38,585 nucleotides of DNA from Acidobacteriota bacterium (lineage in GTDB: Bacteria > Acidobacteriota > Thermoanaerobaculia > Gp7-AA8), in assembly GCA_016184115.1 (NCBI GenBank), contig JACPDH010000117.1, positions 1 to 38,585 on the forward strand. The letters are read 5' to 3'. The translations under genes were made by a program, and so were the position numbers. The notes beneath the pieces are model-generated. The model had not been told where the DNA came from and ran no database searches. It saw only the letters and a list, made by a program, of their open reading frames with translations. Shown here piece by piece: positions 33,001 to 38,585 of the stretch (position 1 is its first letter; each line of letters opens with the position of its first letter).

Positions 33001-33030
33001 CACATCGAATGCAGAACGCCGAATCCAGTC
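33001..33030. repeat. Orphan heptad arm
   Basis: CACATC followed by GAATGCA, GAACGCC and GAATCCA, about 20 nt after the lpxH-like stop. No complementary arm sits within the next 50 nt. The same words, as the opposite strand, close the elements at 20861-21033 and 33989-34121. Confidence 0.7.
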
Positions 33031-33082
33031 CCTGTTCTAAACTCGCTTGACCCCAATGGCCTCGAGCCAGGGGGAAGCATCC

Positions 33083-33181
33083 GAATTTAGAACGTAGAAC
33101 GATGAATTGGGAACCCAGAAACCACCCCCTCCCCGAGGCCACTTTCTGGGTTCAAACTCCGTCGTTCTACGTTCTAACTTC
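33083..33181. repeat. Heptad hairpin between lpxH-like and PhnP-like genes
   Basis: Arms 33083-33121 and 33143-33181 (39 nt) are complementary with several mismatches, around a C-rich 21-nt loop. Units read TAGAACG, TAGAACG, ATGAATT, GGGAACC, CAGAAA, the same words as at 18297-18391 and 18892-18983 although on the other strand. Confidence 0.88.
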
Positions 33182-33222
33182 AGGGTTTCATTCGTAACTC
33201 GAGGCGATTGCGTCTGAACCAC

Positions 33223-33987
33223 ATGAAAGTCTCCTTCCTCGGCACCGGTACCTCGACGGGAGTTCCCACCGTGGGATGCCGCTGCCGCGTCTGTACCTCG
33301 ACGAATCCGAAGAACGTCCGGCTTCGCCAGTCGATCCGGATCGAGGTGAAGGGAAAACACCTGCTCGTCGATACGACGCCCGACCTTCGTACGCAGCTTC
33401 TTCGCGATCCGATCCCTCGCCTCGACGCTGTGCTGCTGACACACTCGCACTCCGACCACATGATGGGGCTCGACGACATCCGCCCCTTCAACTTCTTTCA
33501 GCGGGAGACGATCCCCGTCTTCGCCTCGCCGGCGACGGCGAAGGCGGTGCGCCGCGCGTTCAGCTACATCTGGGACCCGAACGCACAGATCGGGGGAGGG
33601 AAGCCGCAGGTCGATCTGCGGGAGGTGACGGGCCCATTCGATTTCTACGGCATCGAGATCATCCCGATCCCGGTCCGGCATGGCGACTGGACGATCCTCG
33701 GTTTTCGGATCGGCCCCTTCGCCTACATCACGGATACGAACGGCATTCCGCACGAATCGCGGCGGCTTCTCGAAGGCGTCGACACGATCGCCCTCGACGG
33801 CCTCAGGCCTGCGCCGGCACACCCGACTCACTTCACGATCGAAGAATCGGTCGAGGAAGCGAAGTTGATCGGCGCGCGCAAGACGTGGCTCATTCACATG
33901 AGCCACGATGCGGAGCACGAAGAGGTCGACGCGTCGCTGCCGGACGGGATCTCCCTGGCGTGGGACGGATTGGTTCTCTCGTTTTGA
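33223..33987 (+). CDS. PhnP-like MBL-fold metallohydrolase
   Basis: 255 residues from ATG 33223; a TTG five codons earlier also has a GAGG upstream. The fold is a metallo-beta-lactamase type phosphodiesterase: opening FLGTGTSTGVPTVGC, metal-binding HSHSDHMMGLDD, then PIPVRHGD, YITDTNGIP and a final HMSHD. Two cysteines near the N-terminus (CRCRVC) match the zinc-binding start of PhnP-like proteins. These act on cyclic phosphodiesters or are tRNase Z relatives. No phosphonate genes are around, so a housekeeping role is more likely. It lies between two heptad hairpins. Confidence 0.87.
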   Translation: MKVSFLGTGTSTGVPTVGCRCRVCTSTNPKNVRLRQSIRIEVKGKHLLVDTTPDLRTQLLRDPIPRLDAVLLTHSHSDHMMGLDDIRPFNFFQRETIPVFASPATAKAVRRAFSYIWDPNAQIGGGKPQVDLREVTGPFDFYGIEIIPIPVRHGDWTILGFRIGPFAYITDTNGIPHESRRLLEGVDTIALDGLRPAPAHPTHFTIEESVEEAKLIGARKTWLIHMSHDAEHEEVDASLPDGISLAWDGLVLSF

Positions 33988-33988
33988 A

Positions 33989-34121
33989 AACAACGAATGC
34001 AGAACGCAGAATGCAGAACGGAAGAATGTAGAAAGGGAGATTGCAGGCGCCAGGGGTGCAGACGGAGGACTTGTTTCTTCATTCTTCCGTTCTGCGCTCT
34101 GCATTCTGCATTCGATGTGTT
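33989..34121. repeat. Heptad hairpin between PhnP-like gene and aroA
   Basis: Arms about 33989-34034 and 34074-34121. Units read GAATGCA, GAACGCA, GAATGCA, GAACGGA, then GAATGTA; the second arm is the near-perfect complement. It starts right after the upstream stop and ends 3 nt before the aroA ATG, so it occupies the entire gap. Confidence 0.9.
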
Positions 34122-34124
34122 CCG

Positions 34125-35408
34125 ATGAAATCGATTCCCCAGCTGACGAGCTTCTCCGCCGCCGTTACCGCTCCTTCGTCCAAGTCGCTCACCGCGCGCG
34201 CTCTCCTGCTCGCGTCGATGACCGAGGGCGACACGACGATCGCGAACGCACTCGATTGCGATGATGCGCGCTACATGCTCGAGGCGCTGCGGAAGATGGG
34301 TTTCGCCGTCAGCGGCACATTCAAAGACGGGATCACGATCGGTTCGCGTATCTCAATGACGGCGAACGAGCTCGAGCTCTCGGTCGGAAACGCCGGCACT
34401 GCGATGCGATTCCTCACTGGCTACCTCAACTTCACGCCGGGACGCTTCCTGCTGACGGGAGACAAGCGAATGCTCGAGCGTCCGATCGGCGATCTCGTCG
34501 ACTCGCTCCTGTCGATCGGCGGTGAAGTCGAGTACGCCGACCCGCTCCGTGAAGGCTTCCCGCCGCTCCGGATTCGCGGGAAGAAGATGCGCGGTGGTTT
34601 CGAGGTGACGGTGACGGGAGAGACGTCGAGCCAATTCGTGTCGGCGCTGATGATGGCAGGGGCGGGGCTCCCTGACGGACTGACGCTCCGCGCGGCGTCG
34701 CTCTCGTCGCGCCCGTACGTCGAGCTCACACGCGACATTCTCCATGAGTTCGGCGCGAGCGTTTCGGAGACTTCGCCTAACGTGTGGCGGATTCATGGCG
34801 GAAGGCTCGTGAAGGAGCGTTACGACGTCGAGGGTGACTGGTCGAGTGCATCCTACTGGCTCGCGGCTGCCGCGATCCTCGGCGGGCCGGTCGCGATCGA
34901 TGGGGTTAGACGTGACTCGCGGCAGGGCGACCGGCGATTCGTCGACATTCTCGTGGCGATGGGTTGCCGCGCGGAGTGGGGCGATCGGTCGGTGAGGCTC
35001 ACGGGACCGGCGGAGCTCGGGGGCGGCTCGTTCGACTGCAACGCGACACCCGATATCGTGCCGACGCTCGCCGCGATCGCGCCGTTCGCGAATGCACCGG
35101 TCGAGATCACCGGAATCGGCCATCTCCGCGTGAAGGAATCGGATCGGATCGAGTCGGTCGCGGGTGAGCTCGCAAAGCTGGGAGCGCGCGTGGAGACGGG
35201 ACCCGACTGGATGCGCGTCGAGCCGGGTCTCGGGGACATGCCCGCGGTCATCGATCCGCACGACGATCATCGCCTCGCGATGTGCTTCGCGATCGCGGGA
35301 TTGAGACGCGGTGGCGTCACGATCGAGAACGAGCAGGTGGTCGCGAAGTCGTACCCCAGGTTTTGGAGAACGCTCGATGAAGTCATGGCCGCCGCCTCGC
35401 CGAATTGA
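34125..35408 (+). CDS. aroA: 3-phosphoshikimate 1-carboxyvinyltransferase (EPSP synthase)
   Basis: 427 residues from ATG 34125. The enzyme joins phosphoenolpyruvate to shikimate-3-phosphate in aromatic amino acid synthesis. Conserved blocks: APSSKSLTARALLLAS, GNAGTAMRFLTG (PEP site; the usual Thr of GTATR is Met here), ERPIGDLVDSL, TGETSSQFVSALMMAG, EGDWSSASYWLAAAAI, RVKESDRIESV and DPHDDHRLAMCFAIAGL (catalytic Asp/Glu region). I reject the longer upstream start, which translates the heptad arm. The TGA stop is inside the heptad arm at 35402-35425. No ribosome binding site is visible. Confidence 0.95.
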   Translation: MKSIPQLTSFSAAVTAPSSKSLTARALLLASMTEGDTTIANALDCDDARYMLEALRKMGFAVSGTFKDGITIGSRISMTANELELSVGNAGTAMRFLTGYLNFTPGRFLLTGDKRMLERPIGDLVDSLLSIGGEVEYADPLREGFPPLRIRGKKMRGGFEVTVTGETSSQFVSALMMAGAGLPDGLTLRAASLSSRPYVELTRDILHEFGASVSETSPNVWRIHGGRLVKERYDVEGDWSSASYWLAAAAILGGPVAIDGVRRDSRQGDRRFVDILVAMGCRAEWGDRSVRLTGPAELGGGSFDCNATPDIVPTLAAIAPFANAPVEITGIGHLRVKESDRIESVAGELAKLGARVETGPDWMRVEPGLGDMPAVIDPHDDHRLAMCFAIAGLRRGGVTIENEQVVAKSYPRFWRTLDEVMAAASPN

Positions 35409-35425
35409 GAATCGTGAATCGAGAG
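35402..35425. repeat. Heptad arm after aroA (partner arm 1.2 kb away)
   Basis: GAATTGA, GAATCGT, GAATCGA, GAG. No complementary arm follows locally, but the complement lies at 36593-36623, with one extra heptad, beyond a small-gene cassette. The arm includes the aroA stop codon. Confidence 0.82.
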
Positions 35426-35523
35426 TCGGAAGCTCGGAGAGGACGATCTGACGAGATGAGTGAAGGCCCCGTGACGCGAAGCGCGGCTCCCGACCTTGGC
35501 AGCAGCGCGACGATAACCGTGTG

Positions 35524-35631
35524 ATGCGCACCTGCTCCGTCTGCTCGAAGGAGCTCGAGGAGAGATCGTGCGGGCTGATCTGTACCGATCGGCGACGCGA
35601 TCATTACATGTCGTGCGCCGACCGTTGCTGA
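35524..35631 (+). CDS. Possible 35-residue cysteine-rich mini-protein
   Basis: A short frame, ATG to TGA, encodes a peptide with six cysteines (C4, C7, C16, C20, C31, C35): CSVC, then CGLIC, then CADRC. Such spacing suggests a small zinc-binding domain. There is no clear ribosome binding site, and a GTG one codon earlier is also possible. It lies between aroA and the cupin gene in a gap otherwise without features. I do not recognise a family; chance coding in a GC-rich gap is a real alternative. Confidence 0.35.
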   Translation: MRTCSVCSKELEERSCGLICTDRRRDHYMSCADRC

Positions 35632-35642
35632 TCGCCCCGCTC

Positions 35643-35648
35643 TATACT
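35643..35648 (+). promoter_or_regulatory. -10 hexamer immediately before the cupin gene
   Basis: TATACT is followed by six bases and ATG at 35655. No Shine-Dalgarno sequence is present. A matching -35 is poor. It suggests a leaderless message. Confidence 0.4.
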
Positions 35649-35654
35649 CTCGCG

Positions 35655-36146
35655 ATGAAACCTCGACGGGCCGTGCTTCTGTTTACCTCACTGGCGATGC
35701 TGGCGCTCCGTGTCGCCTCCGGTGGTGCGGACGCTCCGATTCAGATCGATCCCGACTCGATCGCATGGAAGGACGGCCCTCTCACGATCCCTCCCGGCGC
35801 GCGCTCGGCGATTCTCGAGGGCGATCCGAAGCGTGACGGGATCTTCACGATGCGCGTCTCGTTTCCGCCGAACTACCTGATCCCGCTCCACTCGCACGCG
35901 CGCGACGAGCGGATCACGGTTCTCGACGGGACGGTGTTCGTCGGCATGGGCGATGCGGTCGACCGGACGAAGGAGACCCGCTTCGGCGCGGGCGCCTTCT
36001 ACGTCACACCGACGCCGCTTCGCCACTGGGTCCGCACCGGAGAGGAGGGCGCGCTGCTTCAGGCGACGGGTCTGGGGCCGTGGACGGTCGACTACGTTCA
36101 CCCGGAAGACGATCCGCGCAAGTCGAACAAGGAGAGCGAACCGTGA
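35655..36146 (+). CDS. Exported single-domain cupin
   Basis: 163 residues from ATG 35655. A signal peptide (MKPRRAVLLFTSLAMLALRV) is followed by a cupin barrel: PPNYLIPLHSHARDERITVLDG holds the metal-binding His-x-His and Glu of motif 1, and YVTPTPLRHWV the His of motif 2. It is a periplasmic metal-binding cupin of unknown substrate, similar to proteins that protect or detoxify. The stop overlaps the next gene's GTG. The longer upstream start is rejected because it reads through the intergenic region and the Cys-rich frame. Confidence 0.8.
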   Translation: MKPRRAVLLFTSLAMLALRVASGGADAPIQIDPDSIAWKDGPLTIPPGARSAILEGDPKRDGIFTMRVSFPPNYLIPLHSHARDERITVLDGTVFVGMGDAVDRTKETRFGAGAFYVTPTPLRHWVRTGEEGALLQATGLGPWTVDYVHPEDDPRKSNKESEP

Positions 36147-36565
36147 ATCCCGCTCGAATGCTGCGAATCGCATCGACCCTGATCATCCTCGTCGGCCTCG
36201 GCCATCTGGTCGGGCACATGATGGGAATGGACACCGCGGCGCTCCCCGAGGCGGAGAAGCGCGTCACCGACGCGATGCAAGGACTCGAGTTCGAGGCGGG
36301 GGGCTGGAAGCGCACGTACTGGTCCTTCTTCGTCGGTTTCAGCGCCTCGTACTCCGTGCTCGCGATCGCCCTCGGTCTGCTTGGCTTCCAGGCGGCGCGA
36401 CTTGGCGCCGGGAGCTCCGCCTCGCTGCGCGGAACGCTCGTCGTCGTCACCGCCTCGTCCTCGACCCTCGCGATCCTCTGCTTCAACTACCTCGTGTTGC
36501 CGCCGGCGGTGATGCTCGGGCTCGCGGCGCTCTGCGGACTGGTCGGAATCACGAAGGGGCGTTGA
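36143..36565 (+). CDS. Small four-helix membrane protein of unknown function
   Basis: 140 residues from GTG 36143, which overlaps the cupin stop (GTGA) and has GGAGA upstream. Four hydrophobic segments: ASTLIILVGLGHLVGHMMGM, then YWSFFVGFSASYSVLAIALG, then GTLVVVTASSSTLAILCFNY, then AVMLGLAALCGLVGI. The His-rich first helix (GHLVGHMMGM) is notable. It resembles short bacterial membrane proteins named after LIC_13387, though I am unsure. It pairs with the cupin in a two-gene unit enclosed by split heptad arms. Confidence 0.72.
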   Translation: MNPARMLRIASTLIILVGLGHLVGHMMGMDTAALPEAEKRVTDAMQGLEFEAGGWKRTYWSFFVGFSASYSVLAIALGLLGFQAARLGAGSSASLRGTLVVVTASSSTLAILCFNYLVLPPAVMLGLAALCGLVGITKGR

Positions 36566-36592
36566 CGCGCCCCGAGACGACCGCCGCGCGAT

Positions 36593-36623
36593 CTCTCGAT
36601 TTCCAATTCGCCATTCTCAATTC
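36593..36623. repeat. Heptad arm before the GMC gene
   Basis: The reverse complement reads GAATTGA, GAATGGC, GAATTGG, AAATCGA, GAG, matching the arm at 35402-35425 plus one extra heptad. The last base of this arm starts a CATAAT -10 hexamer (36623-36628), 8 nt before the next ATG. Confidence 0.82.
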
Positions 36624-36628
36624 ATAAT
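36623..36628 (+). promoter_or_regulatory. -10 hexamer of the GMC gene at the edge of a heptad arm
   Basis: CATAAT, then 8 nt, then ATG at 36637, with no Shine-Dalgarno sequence. A weak TTCCAA lies 16 nt upstream inside the arm, so the repeat may donate the promoter. Confidence 0.42.
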
Positions 36629-36636
36629 CTCGCCCG

Positions 36637-38244
36637 ATGTCCGAGACATTCGACTACGTAATCATCGGCTCCGGCTTCGGCGGGAGCGTCTCCGCCATGC
36701 GCCTTGCGGAGAAGGGCTACTCGGTGCTCGTACTCGAGCGCGGACGCCGATTCCGCGACGAGGACTTTGCGAAGTCGACCTGGCGCGCGCGCCGCTATCT
36801 GTGGGCTCCCTGGTTGCGCTGTTTCGGGATCCTCCAGATTTCTCCATTCCGCGACGTTTTCGCGCTCCATGGCGCCGGTGTCGGCGGCGGAAGCCTCGGC
36901 TACGCGAACGTCCTCATGAAACCGGACGACCGGCTCTTTTCCGCACCGGCATGGAAGCACCTGCAGGACTGGAAGAGAGAACTCGATCCGCATTACGAGA
37001 CGGCACGGATGATGTTAGGCGTCGCGCCCAATCCGCGAATGAGCGCCGCCGACGACGTGCTCGAGAAAGTCGCCGCGTCGATGGGCGTCGCCGCGACGTT
37101 TAAGCCGACGGAAGTCGGCGCGTTCTTCGGCGAACCGGGGAGGGAAGGGGAGGAGGTCCCCGACCCTTACTTCGGCGGCGGTGGGCCGGCACGCAAGGGC
37201 TGCATCCACTGTGGCGCGTGCATGGTCGGCTGCCGGCACAACGCGAAGAACACGCTCGTGAAGAACTACCTCTGGTTCGCGGAGAAGCGCGGCGCAAAGA
37301 TCCGGCCCGACTCGATCGTCCGCGACATCCGGCCGCTTCCCGCGGGACAGTCTGATGGCGCGCGGTATGAGGTGGTGTACGTGAAGACGAGCGCGATCGT
37401 TCGTCGCGGCAAGCGTGTGGTTCGTGCACGCAACGTCGTCGTCTCCTCGGGGGCTCTCGGCACGATGCGGCTCCTCTTCCGCTGCCGCGACGTCACGCGC
37501 TCGCTTCCAAAAATCTCGAGGCGCCTCGGCGAGATGGTGCGAACGAACAGCGAGGCGCTGCTCGGCGGCGTCGCGCGCGGCCGCGACGTCGACTACTCGA
37601 AAGGGATCGCGATCACGTCGATCTTTCAGCCCGATCCGGTGACCTCCGTCGAACCGGTCCGCTACCCTGCGGGGTCGTCGCTGATGCGCTTCCTCGCGGG
37701 ACCCCTCATCGACGCGGGGAGCGTTCCCGCGAGACTCGTGAAGTCGATCTGGAACATCGTGACGCGTCCGATCGACTTCGCGCGCACGCATCTCCTTCCC
37801 GGCTGGGCCGAGCGGACGACGATCCTCCTCGTCATGCAGACCGAAGACAATCGCGTGCGAATGCGTCTCGGGCGGAGCATCTTCACTGCGTTCACGAAGA
37901 ACCTCGTCTCGCTTCCTGACGAGGTCGCGACGGTTCCGCCGAAGGTGGAGATCGGGCACGAGGTGACGAAGCGCTACTGCGAAGCGACGGGATCGATCCC
38001 GTTAGGCTCGCTCAACGAGGCCCTTCTCAACATTCCGCTTACCGCGCACATTCTCGGCGGCGTTCCCTTCGGAGCAACGGCGAGCGAGGGAGTGATCGAT
38101 CTCGACTGCCAGGTGCATGGCTATCCCGGTCTCTACGTCGTCGACGGCTCGATCATGCCGGCGAATCCCGGCGTCAACCCGAGCCTGACCATCACCGCGC
38201 TCGCCGAGTACGCGATGGGAAAGGTGGCGCCGAAGGCGAGTTGA
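36637..38244 (+). CDS. GMC oxidoreductase, cholesterol-oxidase (ChoD)-like
   Basis: 535 residues. An FAD-binding Rossmann start (DYVIIGSGFGGSVSAMRLAE) and ALHGAGVGGGSLGYANVLM are followed by the C-terminal GMC signature DGSIMPANPGVNPSLTITAL. A tetracysteine motif lies at C189-x2-C192-x2-C195-x3-C199 (CIHCGACMVGCRHNAKNT), spaced like a [4Fe-4S] ligand set; it is shared by ChoD-like proteins as I remember them. These oxidise sterols or other alcohols with FAD. The TGA stop lies in another heptad arm. It may be transcribed from a promoter created by the preceding arm. Confidence 0.87.
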   Translation: MSETFDYVIIGSGFGGSVSAMRLAEKGYSVLVLERGRRFRDEDFAKSTWRARRYLWAPWLRCFGILQISPFRDVFALHGAGVGGGSLGYANVLMKPDDRLFSAPAWKHLQDWKRELDPHYETARMMLGVAPNPRMSAADDVLEKVAASMGVAATFKPTEVGAFFGEPGREGEEVPDPYFGGGGPARKGCIHCGACMVGCRHNAKNTLVKNYLWFAEKRGAKIRPDSIVRDIRPLPAGQSDGARYEVVYVKTSAIVRRGKRVVRARNVVVSSGALGTMRLLFRCRDVTRSLPKISRRLGEMVRTNSEALLGGVARGRDVDYSKGIAITSIFQPDPVTSVEPVRYPAGSSLMRFLAGPLIDAGSVPARLVKSIWNIVTRPIDFARTHLLPGWAERTTILLVMQTEDNRVRMRLGRSIFTAFTKNLVSLPDEVATVPPKVEIGHEVTKRYCEATGSIPLGSLNEALLNIPLTAHILGGVPFGATASEGVIDLDCQVHGYPGLYVVDGSIMPANPGVNPSLTITALAEYAMGKVAPKAS

Positions 38245-38268
38245 GAATCGGGAGTCGGGAACCGAGAG
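38238..38268. repeat. Heptad arm after the GMC gene
   Basis: GAGTTGA, GAATCGG, GAGTCGG, GAACCGA, GAG, in perfect 7-bp register, starting at the last codons of the GMC gene (TGA at 38242-38244). No complementary arm is seen before the window edge. Confidence 0.8.
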
Positions 38269-38303
38269 ACGGCGCTAAGTGAGGTCTTTCGCCGGTCGGG
38301 TAA

Positions 38304-38585
38304 TTAGTGCTCCTGCCTTGCCCACTCGTTCCGCGTGAGGTTCTCGCAGCCGCTGTCGGTGACGAGGACGTCGTCCTCGATCCGGATGCCTCCATAGCGG
38401 TGAAAGTCGGCGACGCGCTTCCAGTTGACGTCGCTCGCGTGTGCCCCCTGCTTCACCTCGTCGAGCAGTGAATCGATGAAGTAGATCCCCGGCTCGATCG
38501 TGAAGGCCATGTCCTTCTCCACCGTGCGTGTGAGGCGAAGGTAAGGCTGGCCCTCGGGCTTCGGAATCGTCGTGCCGTCCGCATC
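38304..38585 (-). CDS. pepQ: Xaa-Pro dipeptidase (partial, C-terminal 93 residues)
   Basis: The 5' part lies outside the window. The fragment has LRLTRTVEKDMAFTIEPGIY (the last metal-site Glu of the pita-bread fold is in TIEPG), FIDSLLDE, a Trp/Lys-rich loop and YGGIRIEDDVLVTDSGCENL. The FIDSLL stretch after EPGIY is typical of PepQ, which cleaves dipeptides ending in proline, over PepP. It ends in TAA at 38304 and converges on the GMC gene with a 59-bp gap. Confidence 0.85.
   Translation of the reverse strand, partial: DADGTTIPKPEGQPYLRLTRTVEKDMAFTIEPGIYFIDSLLDEVKQGAHASDVNWKRVADFHRYGGIRIEDDVLVTDSGCENLTRNEWARQEH

Noticed and set aside
15531-38268. REP/REPIN elements mobilised by a RAYT transposase
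   Set aside because: No RAYT or other transposase lies in the window, and the 7-bp tandem build and locus-specific units differ from REP sequences. A trans-acting enzyme elsewhere cannot be excluded.
1-38585. tRNA, rRNA, riboswitch or prophage signals
   Set aside because: I looked for cloverleaf-like or conserved rRNA words, riboswitch-like leaders and phage gene sets and found none I could support. The fibre-like gene at 6996-7994 has a signal peptide and no phage neighbours.

Overview
The window looks like a chromosomal segment of a high-GC, Gram-negative, free-living bacterium. LpxH-type lipid A metabolism, a TonB-dependent receptor, a DUF481 barrel and MacAB-like and HlyD-like envelope machines all point to an outer membrane. 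A C-terminal surface-protein repeat built around H-x-x-E-L-R, NHL/Calx-beta proteins and general codon style suggest Acidobacteriota (Thermoanaerobaculia-like). That placement is inference; there is no rRNA here to confirm it. No tRNA, rRNA, CRISPR array, phage, insertion sequence or transposase was seen.

Layout. (1) 1-6.6 kb, minus strand: an XRE regulator, a YqiJ-like OB-fold membrane protein, a flotillin and a very large DUF3686 'DNA repair ATPase' that runs off the left edge. (2) 7-10.5 kb: a secreted fibre-like protein (minus) facing a damaged NHL/Calx-beta/FN3 surface-protein gene (plus). (3) 10.7-15.4 kb, minus: a MacAB-like exporter of adaptor, ATPase and two separate FtsX-type permeases. 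(4) 15.7-18.8 kb, minus: an SsuABC/TauABC-like importer behind an Rrf2 regulator. (5) 19-22.9 kb, minus: alpha/beta hydrolase, RNase PH, DUF481 barrel, a tiny membrane protein and a DUF697 protein. (6) 22.9-29.3 kb, minus: a tight operon of PvdE/SyrD-like cyclic-peptide exporter, SPFH protein, TonB-dependent siderophore receptor and RhtX/FptX-like MFS importer. The receptor carries an unusual DUF3347-like metal-binding domain at its N-terminus. (7) 29.6-38.6 kb: glgC (minus), then on plus dnaJ-like, lpxH-like, a PhnP-like hydrolase, aroA, a cupin, a small membrane protein and a cholesterol-oxidase-like GMC flavoprotein, and finally the 3' end of pepQ on minus.

The most unusual signal is not a gene. 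From 15.5 kb onward, many gaps between co-directional genes hold a family of inverted repeats whose arms are degenerate tandem 7-bp units, mostly GAAnnnn. The purine-rich arm nearly always comes first after a stop codon, four stop codons lie inside an arm, and paired arms can differ by exactly one heptad. One pair of arms is split and encloses a small gene cassette. They resemble in principle the heptanucleotide STRR repeats of cyanobacteria, but here they are built as hairpins at 3' gene ends. A second pattern is that several genes lack a Shine-Dalgarno sequence and have a -10-like hexamer 6-10 nt before the start codon, which suggests leaderless transcripts.
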